64,000 nucleotides of DNA from Brachionus plicatilis (lineage: Eukaryota; Rotifera; Eurotatoria; Ploima; Brachionidae). The notes under the pieces are model-generated. The model searched no databases. It had not been told where the DNA came from and saw nothing but the letters and a program-made list of their open reading frames with translations. Where the stretch lies: NCBI GenBank assembly GCA_010279815.1, contig QEOQ01000253.1:521977-585976 (forward strand), written 5' to 3'. This document shows positions 50,901 to 60,370 of this stretch, piece after piece. Numbering within the stretch: position 1 is the first letter of the stretch; each line of letters starts with the position of its first letter. The position numbers and the translations under genes are program-made.

Positions 50901-51630
50901 CCAGAGTATGCCCGAACACCCAATTTTGTCCACACGAGAAACATTTCAAGAAGTTCTTGAATCCAATTTAATTTCGGACAAAATGCGCAAAGAACAAGAA
51001 GTAAACTAATTTTTTTATTATTTTAATTTAAAATCACAAAATGAAAATTTTTATGCACAAATTTGCACTTATTAGAAAAGCACACGCAAGCTTAATGTAG
51101 TTGCACAAGCAGTGGTAAAATTGATTACAAATTAAAATACAACTAATAGTCTGAATTGTTTGTTTTTTGAAAACTAATCATACCGATTCTAATTTTTTTT
51201 TTTAAACTTTGAAGTGACCTAAGTTTTACTTAAAACATTTTCTAGACACAATTTTTTTATTTTTTTAATTTTGAATACTTATTTTATCAAATAATCAATA
51301 GATAATTATTTTTTCAATATTTCAGAAGGCGGCCAAGATTATTTCTAATATAAAGAATTACATGATTGATGACGACACCATAATGGAACAAATAAAAAAT
51401 ATGAGCGTTCCAAAAAAAGTTGGAAAAAGGTAAATATAAAATGAGATAAAATTTAGAATTATTTAATTTTGTTCAGATTAAGGCACGAAATTACCAAGCC
51501 GATGCCAATTGTAGTTGACAAGAATAAAAATTACTATCAAATGTTAAAATGTTTTGAATATGATCCTTTGCCTACAAATTTTATTAAGCCTTCGTCTGCT
51601 TTGAAAAAAAGTGACAAAATATTTTTATAA
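35969..51630 (+). CDS. EF-hand and WD40 repeat protein (WDR49/WDR64/WDY type)
   Basis: Exons: 35969-36238, 36291-36410, 36778-36915, 36971-37267, 37321-37442, 37529-37621, 37669-37994, 38049-38387, 48236-48536, 48593-49203, 49249-49403, 50488-50632, 50684-51000, 51326-51429, 51477-51630; about 1163 aa. All phases close. An EF-hand loop (DADGSGTLELDE, residues about 146-157) is canonical; the second (NFSSDGRITWDE) starts with N and may bind calcium poorly. WD40 blades follow throughout, for example NVKLWDVETGRDL, GQCKVWNFNNGHC, GEIIIWNMVSGHV and CTIRVWKPDGKYIGTFGQ. The GVKTFDFS...LLITGG|MDRIVRLYNPYV junction across the 9.8-kb intron is typical of this family, which includes the Drosophila Y-linked WDY gene and vertebrate WDR49/WDR64. 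These are linked mainly to sperm and ciliated cells (family knowledge, not visible here). AATAAA lies at 51665-51670. The large intron holds a complete gene on the other strand. Confidence 0.92.
39993..40130. repeat. Partial copy of the foldback at 20290-20850
   Basis: CTAAATCTACATACCATGTA followed by TTTAAAGATAAACTC, TGAATTGAAATGATATTTTG and AATCATCAACTTCAAG runs parallel to 20705-20835 with small gaps. Only one arm is evident; a GGGCATCTTGATTT word at 39720 could be what is left of the other. Confidence 0.65.
40306..40399. repeat. Perfect 16-bp inverted repeat around an A/T core
   Basis: AAGCTTTTTTGATCAT (40306-40321) is mirrored by ATGATCAAAAAAGCTT (40384-40399); the core between them also contains ATTAAT symmetry. 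It is short and possibly a MITE relic. Confidence 0.5.
41335..43497 (-). CDS. Seven-transmembrane receptor (GPCR-like), intronless, 720 aa
   Basis: A single open frame encodes a signal peptide (residues 1-21, MRLKLLIYLKLLILLTGQAK), then a roughly 160-residue ectodomain with N-glycosylation sites at N45 and N104. Seven hydrophobic spans follow at about 185-207, 244-265, 281-312, 373-397, 425-450, 479-501 and 522-547, with a 165-residue cytosolic tail. C284 at the start of span 3 and C411 in the loop before span 5 are placed like the conserved GPCR disulfide. Span 7 ends in LDLFVWLLVDKDYRTFL, and a CC pair (564-565) could be palmitoylated. The classic DRY and NPxxY motifs are absent, so it is a divergent rhodopsin-like or lineage-specific receptor; the ligand is unknown. 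It lies wholly inside an intron of the WD40 gene on the other strand. It is clearly GC-richer than the exons around it and has no intron, hinting at a retrocopy or a separate origin. Open frames on the complementary strand are shadows. Confidence 0.85.
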   Translation of the reverse strand: MRLKLLIYLKLLILLTGQAKASLDENALSVLMKIMLPSMFGLFSNITDPDYKAKFHEPCTFDKLLEIFSKLPPYFDVFGKKYSSKPDLMAYYSMQLASTFLVNNGSLTMECLYNMLSLQTQLHKFSINIIDHPEKNLHLVGLFGNYMKPMMGQIKQNAMMKIIDYVDRYEKNDDLSTITTFKSLNVFFIVFGLLAISCNILLVFSLRKIDSMNTKVVYSYQRNNIITTLLDCCNRVRNRYKTRLCLAIISVCHAVYILLNYIVMSQAGLASVALKGLTKLTFACKMAFFMFPPTTAYNICHQLYVWLLVHALRTHAVKIRKTRTVDIEDNLSDDESYDRYQDRSQVPFTIPRFPVQQMIRSKPKKFNCAKNRNCLALGLILSLLFVYNSLNLVFYSLNKLVDSKNNTIYFCAFDETYSDYYTKLTPFLMPLLNLIFFWAVPFFFGIGQILLDMSFLFRIKREQEKRYLKLKKLIERPVYAYFVIFAITQLPFAIHQVVDLSNSAVKFPFVFPLFIQMKFSNKVSLVVIEQVLIFVGLSLDLFVWLLVDKDYRTFLVNYVSKKLCCKVSRKNFEIGSDMSEKFNSDTSVTNPSKSSKLNGYESSTLTSMASNSRKKMQNIAEGIKATAAIDASKAILPYEEEDSISKSDSHAIKMIDTDEDMENLNDSSLDKQNSDTLIETEQGEQFRKNVSLSNPPSFNSAMSKNVYKKGAKYDHQYQNV

Positions 51631-51929
51631 CTAGCACTTGAAATTAATTTATTTATTTTTAATCAATAAAAAAATTATCACTATTATTATTATTTTTATT
51701 TTTATGTAATTAGCTAAAAATACCTTAAGATGATTATTATAAATGATAAGGGTTTTTAAGAATATTATAAACTAATATAAAAGAAACTAGAAAATAGAAA
51801 CTTTACAAACTAAAAACTTGAATAATAATTTAGAAAATTAAAGGAAAAAAAAATTTATGAATATTTAAAATTCGCTTTGGAAGCGTACTCTTCTTCTGTC
51901 TTACAATTTTTTTTGTCCTAATTGTTTAA

Positions 51930-52012
51930 TTACTTTATTTTATTTTTTATTTTTTTTTTACATCGCCTACAAGGCGTTCATTGAATAAATAAATAAATAA
52001 ATAAATAAAATA
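51930..52012 (+). mobile_element. LINE-type 3' end with hairpin and (AAAT)n tail
   Basis: T-rich sequence is followed by the hairpin CGCCTACAAGGCG, then TTCATTGAATAAATAAATAA running into about six AAAT units. Hairpin plus simple-repeat tail is the usual 3' terminus of jockey/CR1/RTE-type retroposons. No coding part remains nearby in the same copy. Confidence 0.55.
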
Positions 52013-52369
52013 AAAGTAATTTTGAAGTTAATGTAATTCCAAATTATATTATATATCCGTTTTTGTTTTTGAAAGAATAAACTATAAATTTTACAGAATC
52101 TACGAAACCGCAGCTTTGCTACATTAATAAATGATGAATCAGTAATAAATAAGTCCTTTAGAAACTGAATTTTATTCAGTAACATCAATATAGACTTTTT
52201 TTAAATGCATAATTTAGTAGCTTACAAAAAAAATATTTTTTTAAGTTTTGCAATTCAATATCAATTACTTTAAAAAAATATCCTGTGTTTCATTAGTAAT
52301 TGATCAAAAATTTCTAAAAGTTTAAAATTAAGATCTAAATATTAAACCCTCGGTTCAATCAGAGTTGCA

Positions 52370-52800
52370 TTGGATGGTATACTTTGAAAAGAACAAGCAG
52401 GATTTAGATGACGCAAAGACCAGATATTGCCTGTAAGAAAAATCATATAACAAATTCTAATTAACTAAGTAAATTCTATTGTCGGTAAACTCTATTGACC
52501 TCAAGAAAATCTTTGATAGAAAATTGTAAACTTAATCTAATTTAATTTAATTATCTCATCATATTTATTTTCGGAAAATATTCCATCTTTCTAAAACTCT
52601 GAGAAAAAGACAATCTGAAGACATAAGACAAGCGAAGCTGTTTTACCTCCCCAACTTTATTCTTAATTCTAAATGACGGTTTCATGAGGAAAACAGCTGA
52701 AAGTTCATGGAATATTTGCAGCGATGGGGACACATAAAGACATCTAGAGCATGGAAGTCAGCCAACTACATTAAGAAAACGAAGCTAAAGCTGTACATTA
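52370..52800 (+). pseudogene. Decayed LINE reverse-transcriptase fragment
   Basis: At 52391-52440 the frame reads EQAGFR*RKDQI, close to the EQAGFRxxxxCxDQI block of non-LTR reverse transcriptases. Near 52740-52800 RAWKSANYIKKTKLKLYISVI matches the W(R/K)S...TKLKLYNSxV region near the end of that domain. The distance is much shorter than in an intact protein, so the palm domain is deleted. Stops interrupt both parts. Confidence 0.55.
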
Positions 52801-52921
52801 GTGTAATAAAAGTAACAATGATATAAACGAAAGCAAATGTTAAAGAATGCCTGAGTCTTCTTTATTATTCAAAATTTCATATTAAAATTATATTAAAATA
52901 TTATTATTATTAATATTTCAG

Positions 52922-52956
<35 letters not shown>

Positions 52957-53021
52957 TATAATAATAATAATAAGCTACGGCAAGCAAGCTTACAGAAGCG
53001 GTCTACTAAGAGATCGCCTAT
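52922..53021. repeat. (AAT)n microsatellite with AAGCTAC repeat, best copy
   Basis: About 16 ATA/AAT units are followed by AAGCTACGGCAAGCAAGCTT, ACAGAAGCGGTCTACTAAGA and GATCGCCTATGGTAGC. This matches 3121-3193 over more than 60 bp and 13474-13556 over a shorter part. Confidence 0.65.
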
Positions 53022-53132
53022 GGTAGCATATTGCGCTATAAAAGGGAAATTACAGAAATTAGAGAACTGGTAAGATAGAAATTCAAAAAGACATTTTTGT
53101 TAACTTTGTTACACTGTGCATTAAACAAATAA

Positions 53133-53487
53133 GGCAATGTGAAATTTTAGTACAAAAATTACAGTACAAAAAGTAAAAACTTTATAATTTTTTTTCTATT
53201 TGTGCAAAAATGGTCTGCAAAAAAGTACAATATCTTACAAATTTGTAAAAAAGAATTCCAAGCTCTGCAAAACTAAAACTCTGAAATTTATTGCAGAGTT
53301 TAATCAAGTAGTTTTTGATGGTGTGCATTATACAGAAAATTGCAGAGTTTTTGCAGAGCTTGAATTATTTTGTACAAATTTGTATAATATTGTACTTTTT
53401 TGCAGACCATTTTTGCACAATTAGAAAAAAAATTATAAAGCTTTTACTTTCTTTATTGTAATTTTTGTACTAAAATTTCACATTGCC
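53133..53487. mobile_element. Foldback element, copy D of the CTCTGCAAA family
   Basis: This is an almost perfect palindrome of 355 bp: GGCAATGTGAAATTTTAGTAC at the left is answered by GTACTAAAATTTCACATTGCC at the right, with the CTCTGCAAAACTAAAACTCTG / GCAGAGTTTTTGCAGAGC core near the centre. It is flanked by ACAAATAA on both sides (53125-53132, 53488-53495), an exact 8-bp duplication. An open frame running through it (about 53200-53424) is a by-product of the palindrome. Confidence 0.85.
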
Positions 53488-54009
53488 ACAAATAATAAGT
53501 AAAAAATTAGAAGGAACTGAGAGGGGTATATGTTAAATGAAATTTAAATAAAAATTTAAAAAAAATTAAAATGTGATAAAATCTTGTTTCATATAATTTC
53601 CGAGAACCTCTATTGCTGATGCCTTTATTAATTAAATATTTTATTTTTTATAATTGCTGTTTTAAAAACTTAATTTTTAATTCATGAACATTTTTTTGGT
53701 TTTAATCCAAAAAAAAAAATAAGGCCAATAAAATGAAACTATTAACTGATGAAACATCCATTAAGACATCGGTTTTAGCTTTACTAAATTTAATTAAATT
53801 TCTAAATTTAATTTTTACTTTTATTATATTTTAATATTCTTTCATCTATTTAAAAAAAAACTAAATGTAATATTAAAAAAATAATAATTCAATTGATAAA
53901 TAAAAATTAAAAAATAAGAAAGAAAAAAAAAATTAGATAGAAAATTTAAAATTAGGCGGATTAGCTAAAATTTGCGAAATAGATGAATCTATGTTTCCCA
54001 AAGTCAAAC

Positions 54010-54095
54010 ACTTAGGTGAACTTATAGTTCACAAAACCCGATAACAGGAATTGTTCGCATATCAGGTGAAATATGGCTCACCAAACTGACTAGAT
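54010..54095. repeat. Partial copy of the 63188 foldback element
   Basis: CTTAGGTGAACTTATAGTTC, ACAGGAATTGTTCGCATATC and AGGTGAAATATGGCTCACC line up with 63735-63810 in order and spacing. No inverted partner is nearby, so it is a truncated arm. Confidence 0.65.
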
Positions 54096-54159
54096 CGAGC
54101 TTTTCAAAGATTGAATATTAATTTAAATCAAAATGATTATTTATCTTCTTTTTAATTTT

Positions 54160-54240
54160 CTTTATTTTTTATTTATTTTTTTCATATATTTCTATTCTGA
54201 AGGAGCATTAGCTCAGTACAGAAAAATAAATAAATAAATT
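54160..54240 (+). mobile_element. LINE 3'-end fragment with AAAT tail
   Basis: TTCTGAAGGAGCATTAGCTCAG followed by TACAGAAAAATAAATAAATA is the plus-strand version of the 3' end seen on the minus strand at 3434-3500 and 28228. The GAGC..GCTC hairpin and the tail are preserved; no coding sequence is attached. Confidence 0.55.
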
Positions 54241-54896
54241 ATTTAAAAGTTAAAAAAGAATTTTCAATGTTTTTTTCAAATTTCTAAATAAAAATTAAAC
54301 TCACTCTATTTCACTTCCCAGTTTAATTTCAAATATGAAAATGCTTGCAATATTAACTTAAATTATTTTTTTTATTTAAAACTCAAAAAATTTTTTGAAG
54401 CATCACACTTTTTCATTGCTATTTCAACATTGGATACATTTTTAATTCAAAAACAAAAAACTAAACCAAATATATTCTTACATATATTTATTTTTCTAAG
54501 ATACAAATAATCAATATGAATACTCATTTAATAATAATCCAATTTTTAGAGTCCATTTTAGATCTTTTCAAGGTTACAGCGTAGGCAGTCAATGAATCAT
54601 GCTGTTAATTTTAAAAAGGATTTTTTTGTATTTTTTAATAATTTAAAAAAAAATCATTTAAATTTGAAGCAAAAGTTGCATATAAAAATAATTCTAATAA
54701 TTTTTACCAATTTGTTAACTTAAAACTCAGAAAAAAATTAAATTTTTATAACTTTTTTATTTCGGTTGCTTGGCAACATTGACGATGGTTTATTCTTTTT
54801 AAAATTATACATATATTGACTAGAAAAAAATAAAGCTTAACTTATAATATTCAATCAGTTTTTACCAAACTTTACCAAAGCCCATGTATCACTAAA

Positions 54897-57800
54897 ATGA
54901 GCGAAGAAAGAGATCTTAAGGAAATAAACACAAGTGCTCAACCTCAGATTGACGCCGAGACGTCTACTAATATTCAAAATCAACCTAAAAATGAAGACCA
55001 GAATAATTCATCAAGCAAAGAGCCAAATGCTACTGTCAAATTTCTTCTTTTCCCGATCAATCAAATTGTCACATTTGCCTATCCGATTAGCATTCAGGTC
55101 AAAGATTTGAAAGAAAAAATTTCTGCTGAACTTAAAATGGAACCAAATAACCTGAAATTCTCTCTCCCAAATGAAAAACGTAACAGAAAAAAATACAAAA
55201 AAAATTAAATTTAGTAAAATTTTTATTTTAGAAACTCTTTTGGACGAAGATTTAAAAAAACTGTCTGAATACGGAGCTGAGGAGAATGGAATTTTCCAAA
55301 TTAAAGTCGAGTCTGTAGACCAAGAAACTTTTCCTCTGAAGCCATATGAGCCAAAGGAAAATTTTCAATCTCCTGATGTAATTACTGTTCAAGTAGACCT
55401 AGGCAATGATCAACTTAAGGAAATAATTGTTGAAATAGAGCGAGCCTCTAATCGAAAACCATTTTTGGGTGGTTATCGCAATAGACAGACCAGTTTAGAA
55501 TATTTGAACGCTTCTACTCAGACAAAGCGTCCGCAAAAACTGGACACTGGAGTTCAGAAATTGTGTCGAGACACCCAAACAATAGTAAGTAATCATGTCA
55601 AATTGCAGACTAGACAAGACATGTCAACTCAAATGACAAAGCCAGGGGTATTCATATCCAAAATTGAAGACAGACTACTAACACCTAAACCTTATCAAAC
55701 AGCTGAGCAAAGATTAGTAATTATTGAAAAAAATGTGATTGTAATTCAGAAATATTTCCGGCGGTGGTTGGCAAAGCGCAAATTCACTTCGCTAAAACTT
55801 GCATTCGAACAAAGAATTAAATGGGAAAAGGACAAAGAAAACCAAAGAGTTAAGGATATTGAATCGAGGAGACAAAATGACATAAATCGAAGACTAAAAC
55901 CTAGAACAAGAGATGACTTTGAAATTTTATACGCAGCTTTGGAAAAATGGAGATCGGAAGAAATTGAAAAAATAAATGCCACAAAAACTGGTGCTGCCAG
56001 AAAAGCTGCTCTGGCTATGCTTGTAGACCAAGAGGCTGAATTGATCGCTACAATTGAAAGGTACAAAATTGAAGCAAATAAAGAAAATAAGGACAGAAAT
56101 ATTCAAATTTTATTAGAAAAAGTAAAAAGATTAAAAATGAAAATTGGACTTATTTAAATTTTTTTTCTGATTAGATGTCACAACCAAAAATTTGGAAAGC
56201 CAAAAATGGTTCTGTCACTGAGCTCGATACTCCTTACAATATTAGAGCTCGGGAACTAAAAGATATATTCAATAGTTTAAATATGAATTTTCTGACTCAA
56301 GATGAACGCTTGGATGTTTTGCTTACTTTAAAGCATACGGTTAAGGTAAAAATTTGTGATTTTCTTACTTAATTTTTAACTTGTTGACCTTATAAAGTAA
56401 GTTTTTTTTTTAAGTAATTTTTATAATCAAGAAATAAATTTTTTTGTTTTAAAAAAAAACTTGAAAAAAATCCGGTTGAGAATTATTTAATATTAAAATG
56501 AATAAAAATAGAGATTTTATTTCTATATTTGATGTTATCCTTTTAACATATTTGATGCTTTACTTTTTATAATTACTTTGATGAAGGATTTATAAGATAT
56601 AGAGTAAAAAAAAGAATTTATAGATCAATGGTTAAATTTTGCTAGTCACGGGAAAAATTTTGAGGAGTAATTCCGAAATAAAGATGCGGAACTCTTTATA
56701 TGTGAACAAATTTAAATAAAATTCACTAACTTTAAACATTTTTAATCCATCTCTACAAATGCTAAATATTAAGTCTATAAATTGCATTATTTCTACCATT
56801 TAATTTGTACAACTTTAATTGATCAATTTTAAACTTTTTATTTTACTCATTAAAAAATACTCAGATTTCACACTGAAAAGAAAAATAATGTCCATTCAAA
56901 ATCATCTGAGGTTCTATAAAAATAAATAAATATACAAAAAAAAAAATTGTCTATAAGAATTTAGGTATTTTGCTTTATCAAAAACTGAATTTTTTTTTTT
57001 ATTTTATTTTCAATTATTAATCTTGAATTTTATTTTAAAAAATTCTTTATTTATTTTGCAAAATTAAAAAAAAAACAAAATATTATTTAAAAAAGTATTA
57101 TTTATTTTTAACAAATCTCTTTTATGTGTTAAATAACGTTTTTAAAAATTTAAAAATAAAAAATATAAATTAATTAAATATTTTTTTTATAGGAACACGA
57201 TTGCAAATTGACTCAAGAAATTATTGCTTTAATCGATCGTGAAGCTGATCTGTTGATGAGAGGAATTAAAGAAGAAAATTTAGTTGGCTTGAGGAAGCGC
57301 ATCGTGTCTTTATTTTTACAATATATCAAGTCTCCGCAATTTAATCCAGCAGCGGCTCGTCATCTAAAAGTACCACAGGATATTAATGAAAAAATTGAGA
57401 GCTTTTATTGTTCGACTTGCCAACGCTATCTCCCCTCGACGGAATTTCAGATTAGCTCATCAAGTAGCAAAGTAGGAAAATGCCGAAGTTGTAGAAATCT
57501 TGAGAATTTAGCTCTTAAACGAGTTGATTTTACAAAATTTAAGTATATTCTAAATAAAATGGAATTATATATATTCTATTTATGATTTATGATAGATTTA
57601 TGCTCGCAAGAATTCAGCAAGATGAACAAAGTTACAGTTCAAACTCTAGAATATGCTTTTTATTGACTGTAAGTTTTTTCAAAAATTTAATAAATTTTCA
57701 CAAAAAGTTGAATTTAGGAAAGAGACATTCAATACATGTTTGAAACAATTTGGAATAGCCAGTCCATATTGAGCTCAAATAATGATATTTATCAATTACA

Positions 57801-58106
57801 TTTTGTGCGATGGAAAAAAGAAGAGGAATGGTCGCCATGGAATACTATTTTATTAACCCTGGACGAAGCTGAGTCCCATTTAAAATTGACAAATTTAGAC
57901 TTGGTAATTGCTTTAGTAAAATTCTGAAGGAATTATTTAAATTTTTTTTAAAGAGCTATGGAGAACAATTCATCAAAAAAATTAAGCAGAAACATGTGAT
58001 GGCACGAAATTATTTTAATAAATTGCCAAATATATCTGAATACTTAAGTAGAACACAGTCCAAAGAAGACTTGCGATTACCAAGTTTGACTGGAATTAAA
58101 ATTTAA
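54897..58106 (+). CDS. IQUB: IQ and ubiquitin-like domain-containing protein
   Basis: Exons 54897-55179, 55232-56121, 56175-56345, 57193-57542, 57596-57668, 57718-57903 and 57954-58106 join in phase to 701 aa; the human protein is about 790. An acidic N-terminus precedes a ubiquitin-like fold (about 45-125, VKFLLFP...DLKEKISAELKMEPNNLKF...LLDEDLKKLSEYG). An IQ motif stands at about 266-280 (IQKYFRRWLAKRKF), followed by a charged helical region. The conserved C-terminal block has RARELKDIF, QDERLDVLLTLKHTVK, LIDREADLLMRGIKEENL, LRKRI, a CSTC...CRSC pair that could hold zinc, LPSTEF, and EEWSPWNTILLT. The vertebrate orthologue sits in axonemal radial spoke 1 and is needed for sperm motility. 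AATAAA lies at 58133-58138. The intron 56346-57192 is the only one above 100 bp. Its neighbour upstream on the same strand is another gene of a sperm/ciliary family. Confidence 0.95.
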
Positions 58107-58724
58107 GTGTGCTGTAATTTAAAAATTTAGACAATAAATAATAAGTAAAAAACTTTTGAAAATCTAAATTTTAATAGCAATTTTTATAAAACTATAAATT
58201 ACTGATTGATTCAGATTAAGAAATTATTTTTATTGCTTTTAAATAAATTCGTTCAAATGAACATTTATAGATGCAAAAATTTTAGTTGGCCACTTTTTGA
58301 CTTACTCAAATTCAAATGCGCTGCCATACTAGCTTTTATAGTTTCTAAAATTCATAAATTATACAACTTAAGCTGAAAATTTAAATAAAAAATTTTAATT
58401 TTAAAATTTTTATTTTGAATTAATATTTGAAAACATATTACTGATTAAATTAGTTGAAATAAATTGCTTTTTTGGGTTTTTAAAAATAGATATCAGTTTC
58501 GAGGCAAAAAATGTCTAACGACTTTAAAAATTCTAATAATTTCAGGAAATTTTAAAAATCATTCATAAAACTAGAGGAGATTCGATGAGTTTTTGACAGC
58601 TTTCCAGGAGAAGTTTTTTTAGATGATTGTAAAGCCTTAATAGATGTTAATTAGAAAATACTTAAAATGGAAAATGCTTGAAATGTTTAAAAGATAAATA
58701 TTTTAAAAAAATTAATAAAATATT
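58107..58724. other. 3' flank of IQUB, nothing else seen
   Basis: A/T-rich sequence with the IQUB polyadenylation signal near its start; no gene or repeat end is recognised before the foldback at 58734. Confidence 0.5.
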
Positions 58725-58733
58725 TTAACATAC

Positions 58734-59089
58734 GGGGCTGTGAAGTTCATTTTAATTCGATCGTTTCAATTCAAAAAAATTTGAATAACTTTTTTACCAT
58801 AAGGAATAATTTAGTTCTGTAAAATGCTTAATGTTTAAGCAACTTTGCTTAATCCGAAAATATATATCTGCAAAAACTCTGCAAAGTAAGTGCACAATTG
58901 ATTTAAATACTTTTTAATGGTGTGCAAAATGCATAAAATTGCAGAGTATTATGCAGACTTATTTTACTGAATTAAGCAAATTTGCTTATAATTGAGCATT
59001 TTACAGAACTAAATTATCTCTTTTAGTAAAAAAGTTATTCAAATTTTTCTGAATTGAAATGATCGAATTGAAACCAACTTCACAACCCC
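58734..59089. mobile_element. Foldback element, copy C of the CTCTGCAAA family, 9-bp duplication
   Basis: Terminal repeats GGGGCTGTGAAGTTCATTTT and AACTTCACAACCCC open a 356-bp imperfect palindrome with the AAAAACTCTGCAAAGTAAG core. The exact 9-bp direct repeat TTAACATAC flanks it (58725-58733 and 59090-59098). This is the cleanest copy of the family and the empty-site reference for the nested insertion at 27292. The two arms are not identical, and copy B matches it in the opposite orientation. Confidence 0.85.
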
Positions 59090-59178
59090 TTAACATACGC
59101 GTATGCCAAAAAAATTTAATTCTTTTTTTGTTTTTTTTTTCTCTATTTGTGTCTCCATGTTTCAAAATAAAATTAAAA

Positions 59179-59439
59179 ATGCTAGGCTTAGTTAATAGTA
59201 ATATAAATCAAGAAAGAGTAAAAAAAGAATTGACTGTTGAACAAAAAAGGCAAATTATTCTTTTTAGTCATGATTATCCAAAAATGCCTTAAGAAAAATT
59301 GTTTCTTTTTAGTGAGAATTTTGGTCAGCGAGTTCCAAGACAAACTACTGCTGATATTTTGGCGGATGAATGTAGGCTCTTAGGAGATTTATATATTGAT
59401 TCAAATGCTAAAAGAATTACCAATTTTAAAATGAATTAA
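59179..59439 (+). pseudogene. Truncated pogo/Tigger-type transposase N-terminus
   Basis: The frame from ATG 59179 reads KKELTVEQKRQIILFSHDYP and, past one in-frame TAA, LFSENFGQRVPRQTTADILA, then ends at 59439. The K-x-LTVEQK-x-x-II pattern followed by a second helix pair resembles the CENP-B-like N-terminal DNA-binding domain of pogo/Tigger proteins. The DDE catalytic part is absent. Assignment is helped by the pogo-like terminus 90 bp downstream. Confidence 0.5.
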
Positions 59440-59534
59440 ATATTTCAAATATTTTTTTATCCGTTAATTAAATTTTATTTTTGTTAAATTTATAATAAAT
59501 AAATAAATTGTTTTTTTAAAATATTTTTTTAAAT

Positions 59535-59649
59535 TAATCCGGCAAAATTTTGATTTTTCCCTAATGCCGGACTATCGAGAGTTTCGCAGTTTCGACAATC
59601 CGGCAAAAAAATATTTTTCGAATTAGGCCGGATTAACGAGGGTTGACTG
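59535..59649. repeat. Right terminal repeat of a pogo/Tigger-like element
   Basis: Read from its right end on the minus strand it begins CAGTCAACCCTCGTTAATCC, directly next to TA (59650-59651), as expected for a TA-target element. Inside are four near-copies of an AATCCGGC / GCCGGA word that could form hairpins. The left terminus is missing; the foldback at 58734 lies where it might have been. Confidence 0.6.
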
Positions 59650-59651
59650 TA

Positions 59652-60370
59652 TTTAAGAAACTTTACATTCTAAATGACAATGCCTGTTAAGCAATTTTTA
59701 ATGTTTTTTGATCGATAATTAAAAAAAAATTAAAAGTTAGAAATTGAAATAAAAAACTATTAGTTTCAATTTTTTTTATTTTAGCTTTGGATTGGATTAT
59801 AAAATTTAATTAAATTAAAAAAATAAAATTTTTATTATTTTTTACTGAAAGATATAAAAATTCTAAAGATTTGATTTGTCATTTAATAAAAAAAAATTTT
59901 TTTAATCTAACTGAGTCAGATTAAATAACTTCTGATCATCAGAGGTATATTTCTCAAAGCCTTTTAAAATGAATCTTAAAATTGTCTTCCAATTTTTTAA
60001 AATCTTTAAAGTTAGTATCTTACTTTCTATCTTTTTCACATCATGTAAACCCACTGTGTAAAGTTAGACATATCTAAAGAAAAAAATCACTGATAGTTTA
60101 AATATTTGATGATAAATAAATAGATACATTTTTCACAATTAACTTTCAATAATTAAAAACAACAAGATTCAATCAAATTAATCATCTACATCATCTAAAA
60201 ATCCATCAACCTCATCTGCATGATCATAATCATCTCTTATGTCTTCTTGATTCTTTTTCATTGATTCAAATATTAGCAAGTTTCTTTTATTTTTGGTTAT
60301 ACTTTGATGAAATACGATATAGATGATTTTTTTTCAATTAAAAAAATTCAAATGATTTTCTTTTGTGTCT
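59652..60370. other. Spacer, nothing recognised
   Basis: A/T-rich sequence between the pogo terminus and the Tc1 element. A run of CATC-rich words near 60181-60240 is low-complexity sequence. Confidence 0.5.

Larger units (their letters stand above)
51631..54896. other. Repeat-rich spacer between the WD40 gene and IQUB
   Basis: No host gene is seen. The spacer holds a LINE 3' end (51930-52012), a decayed reverse-transcriptase piece (52370-52800), an (AAT)n/AAGCTAC repeat (52922-53021), a foldback element (53133-53487) and two short repeat pieces (54010-54095, 54160-54240). Confidence 0.75.

Noticed and set aside
53200..53424. 74-codon open frame
   Set aside because: It lies inside the palindrome of foldback copy D, and the same words appear inverted; it is not a protein gene.
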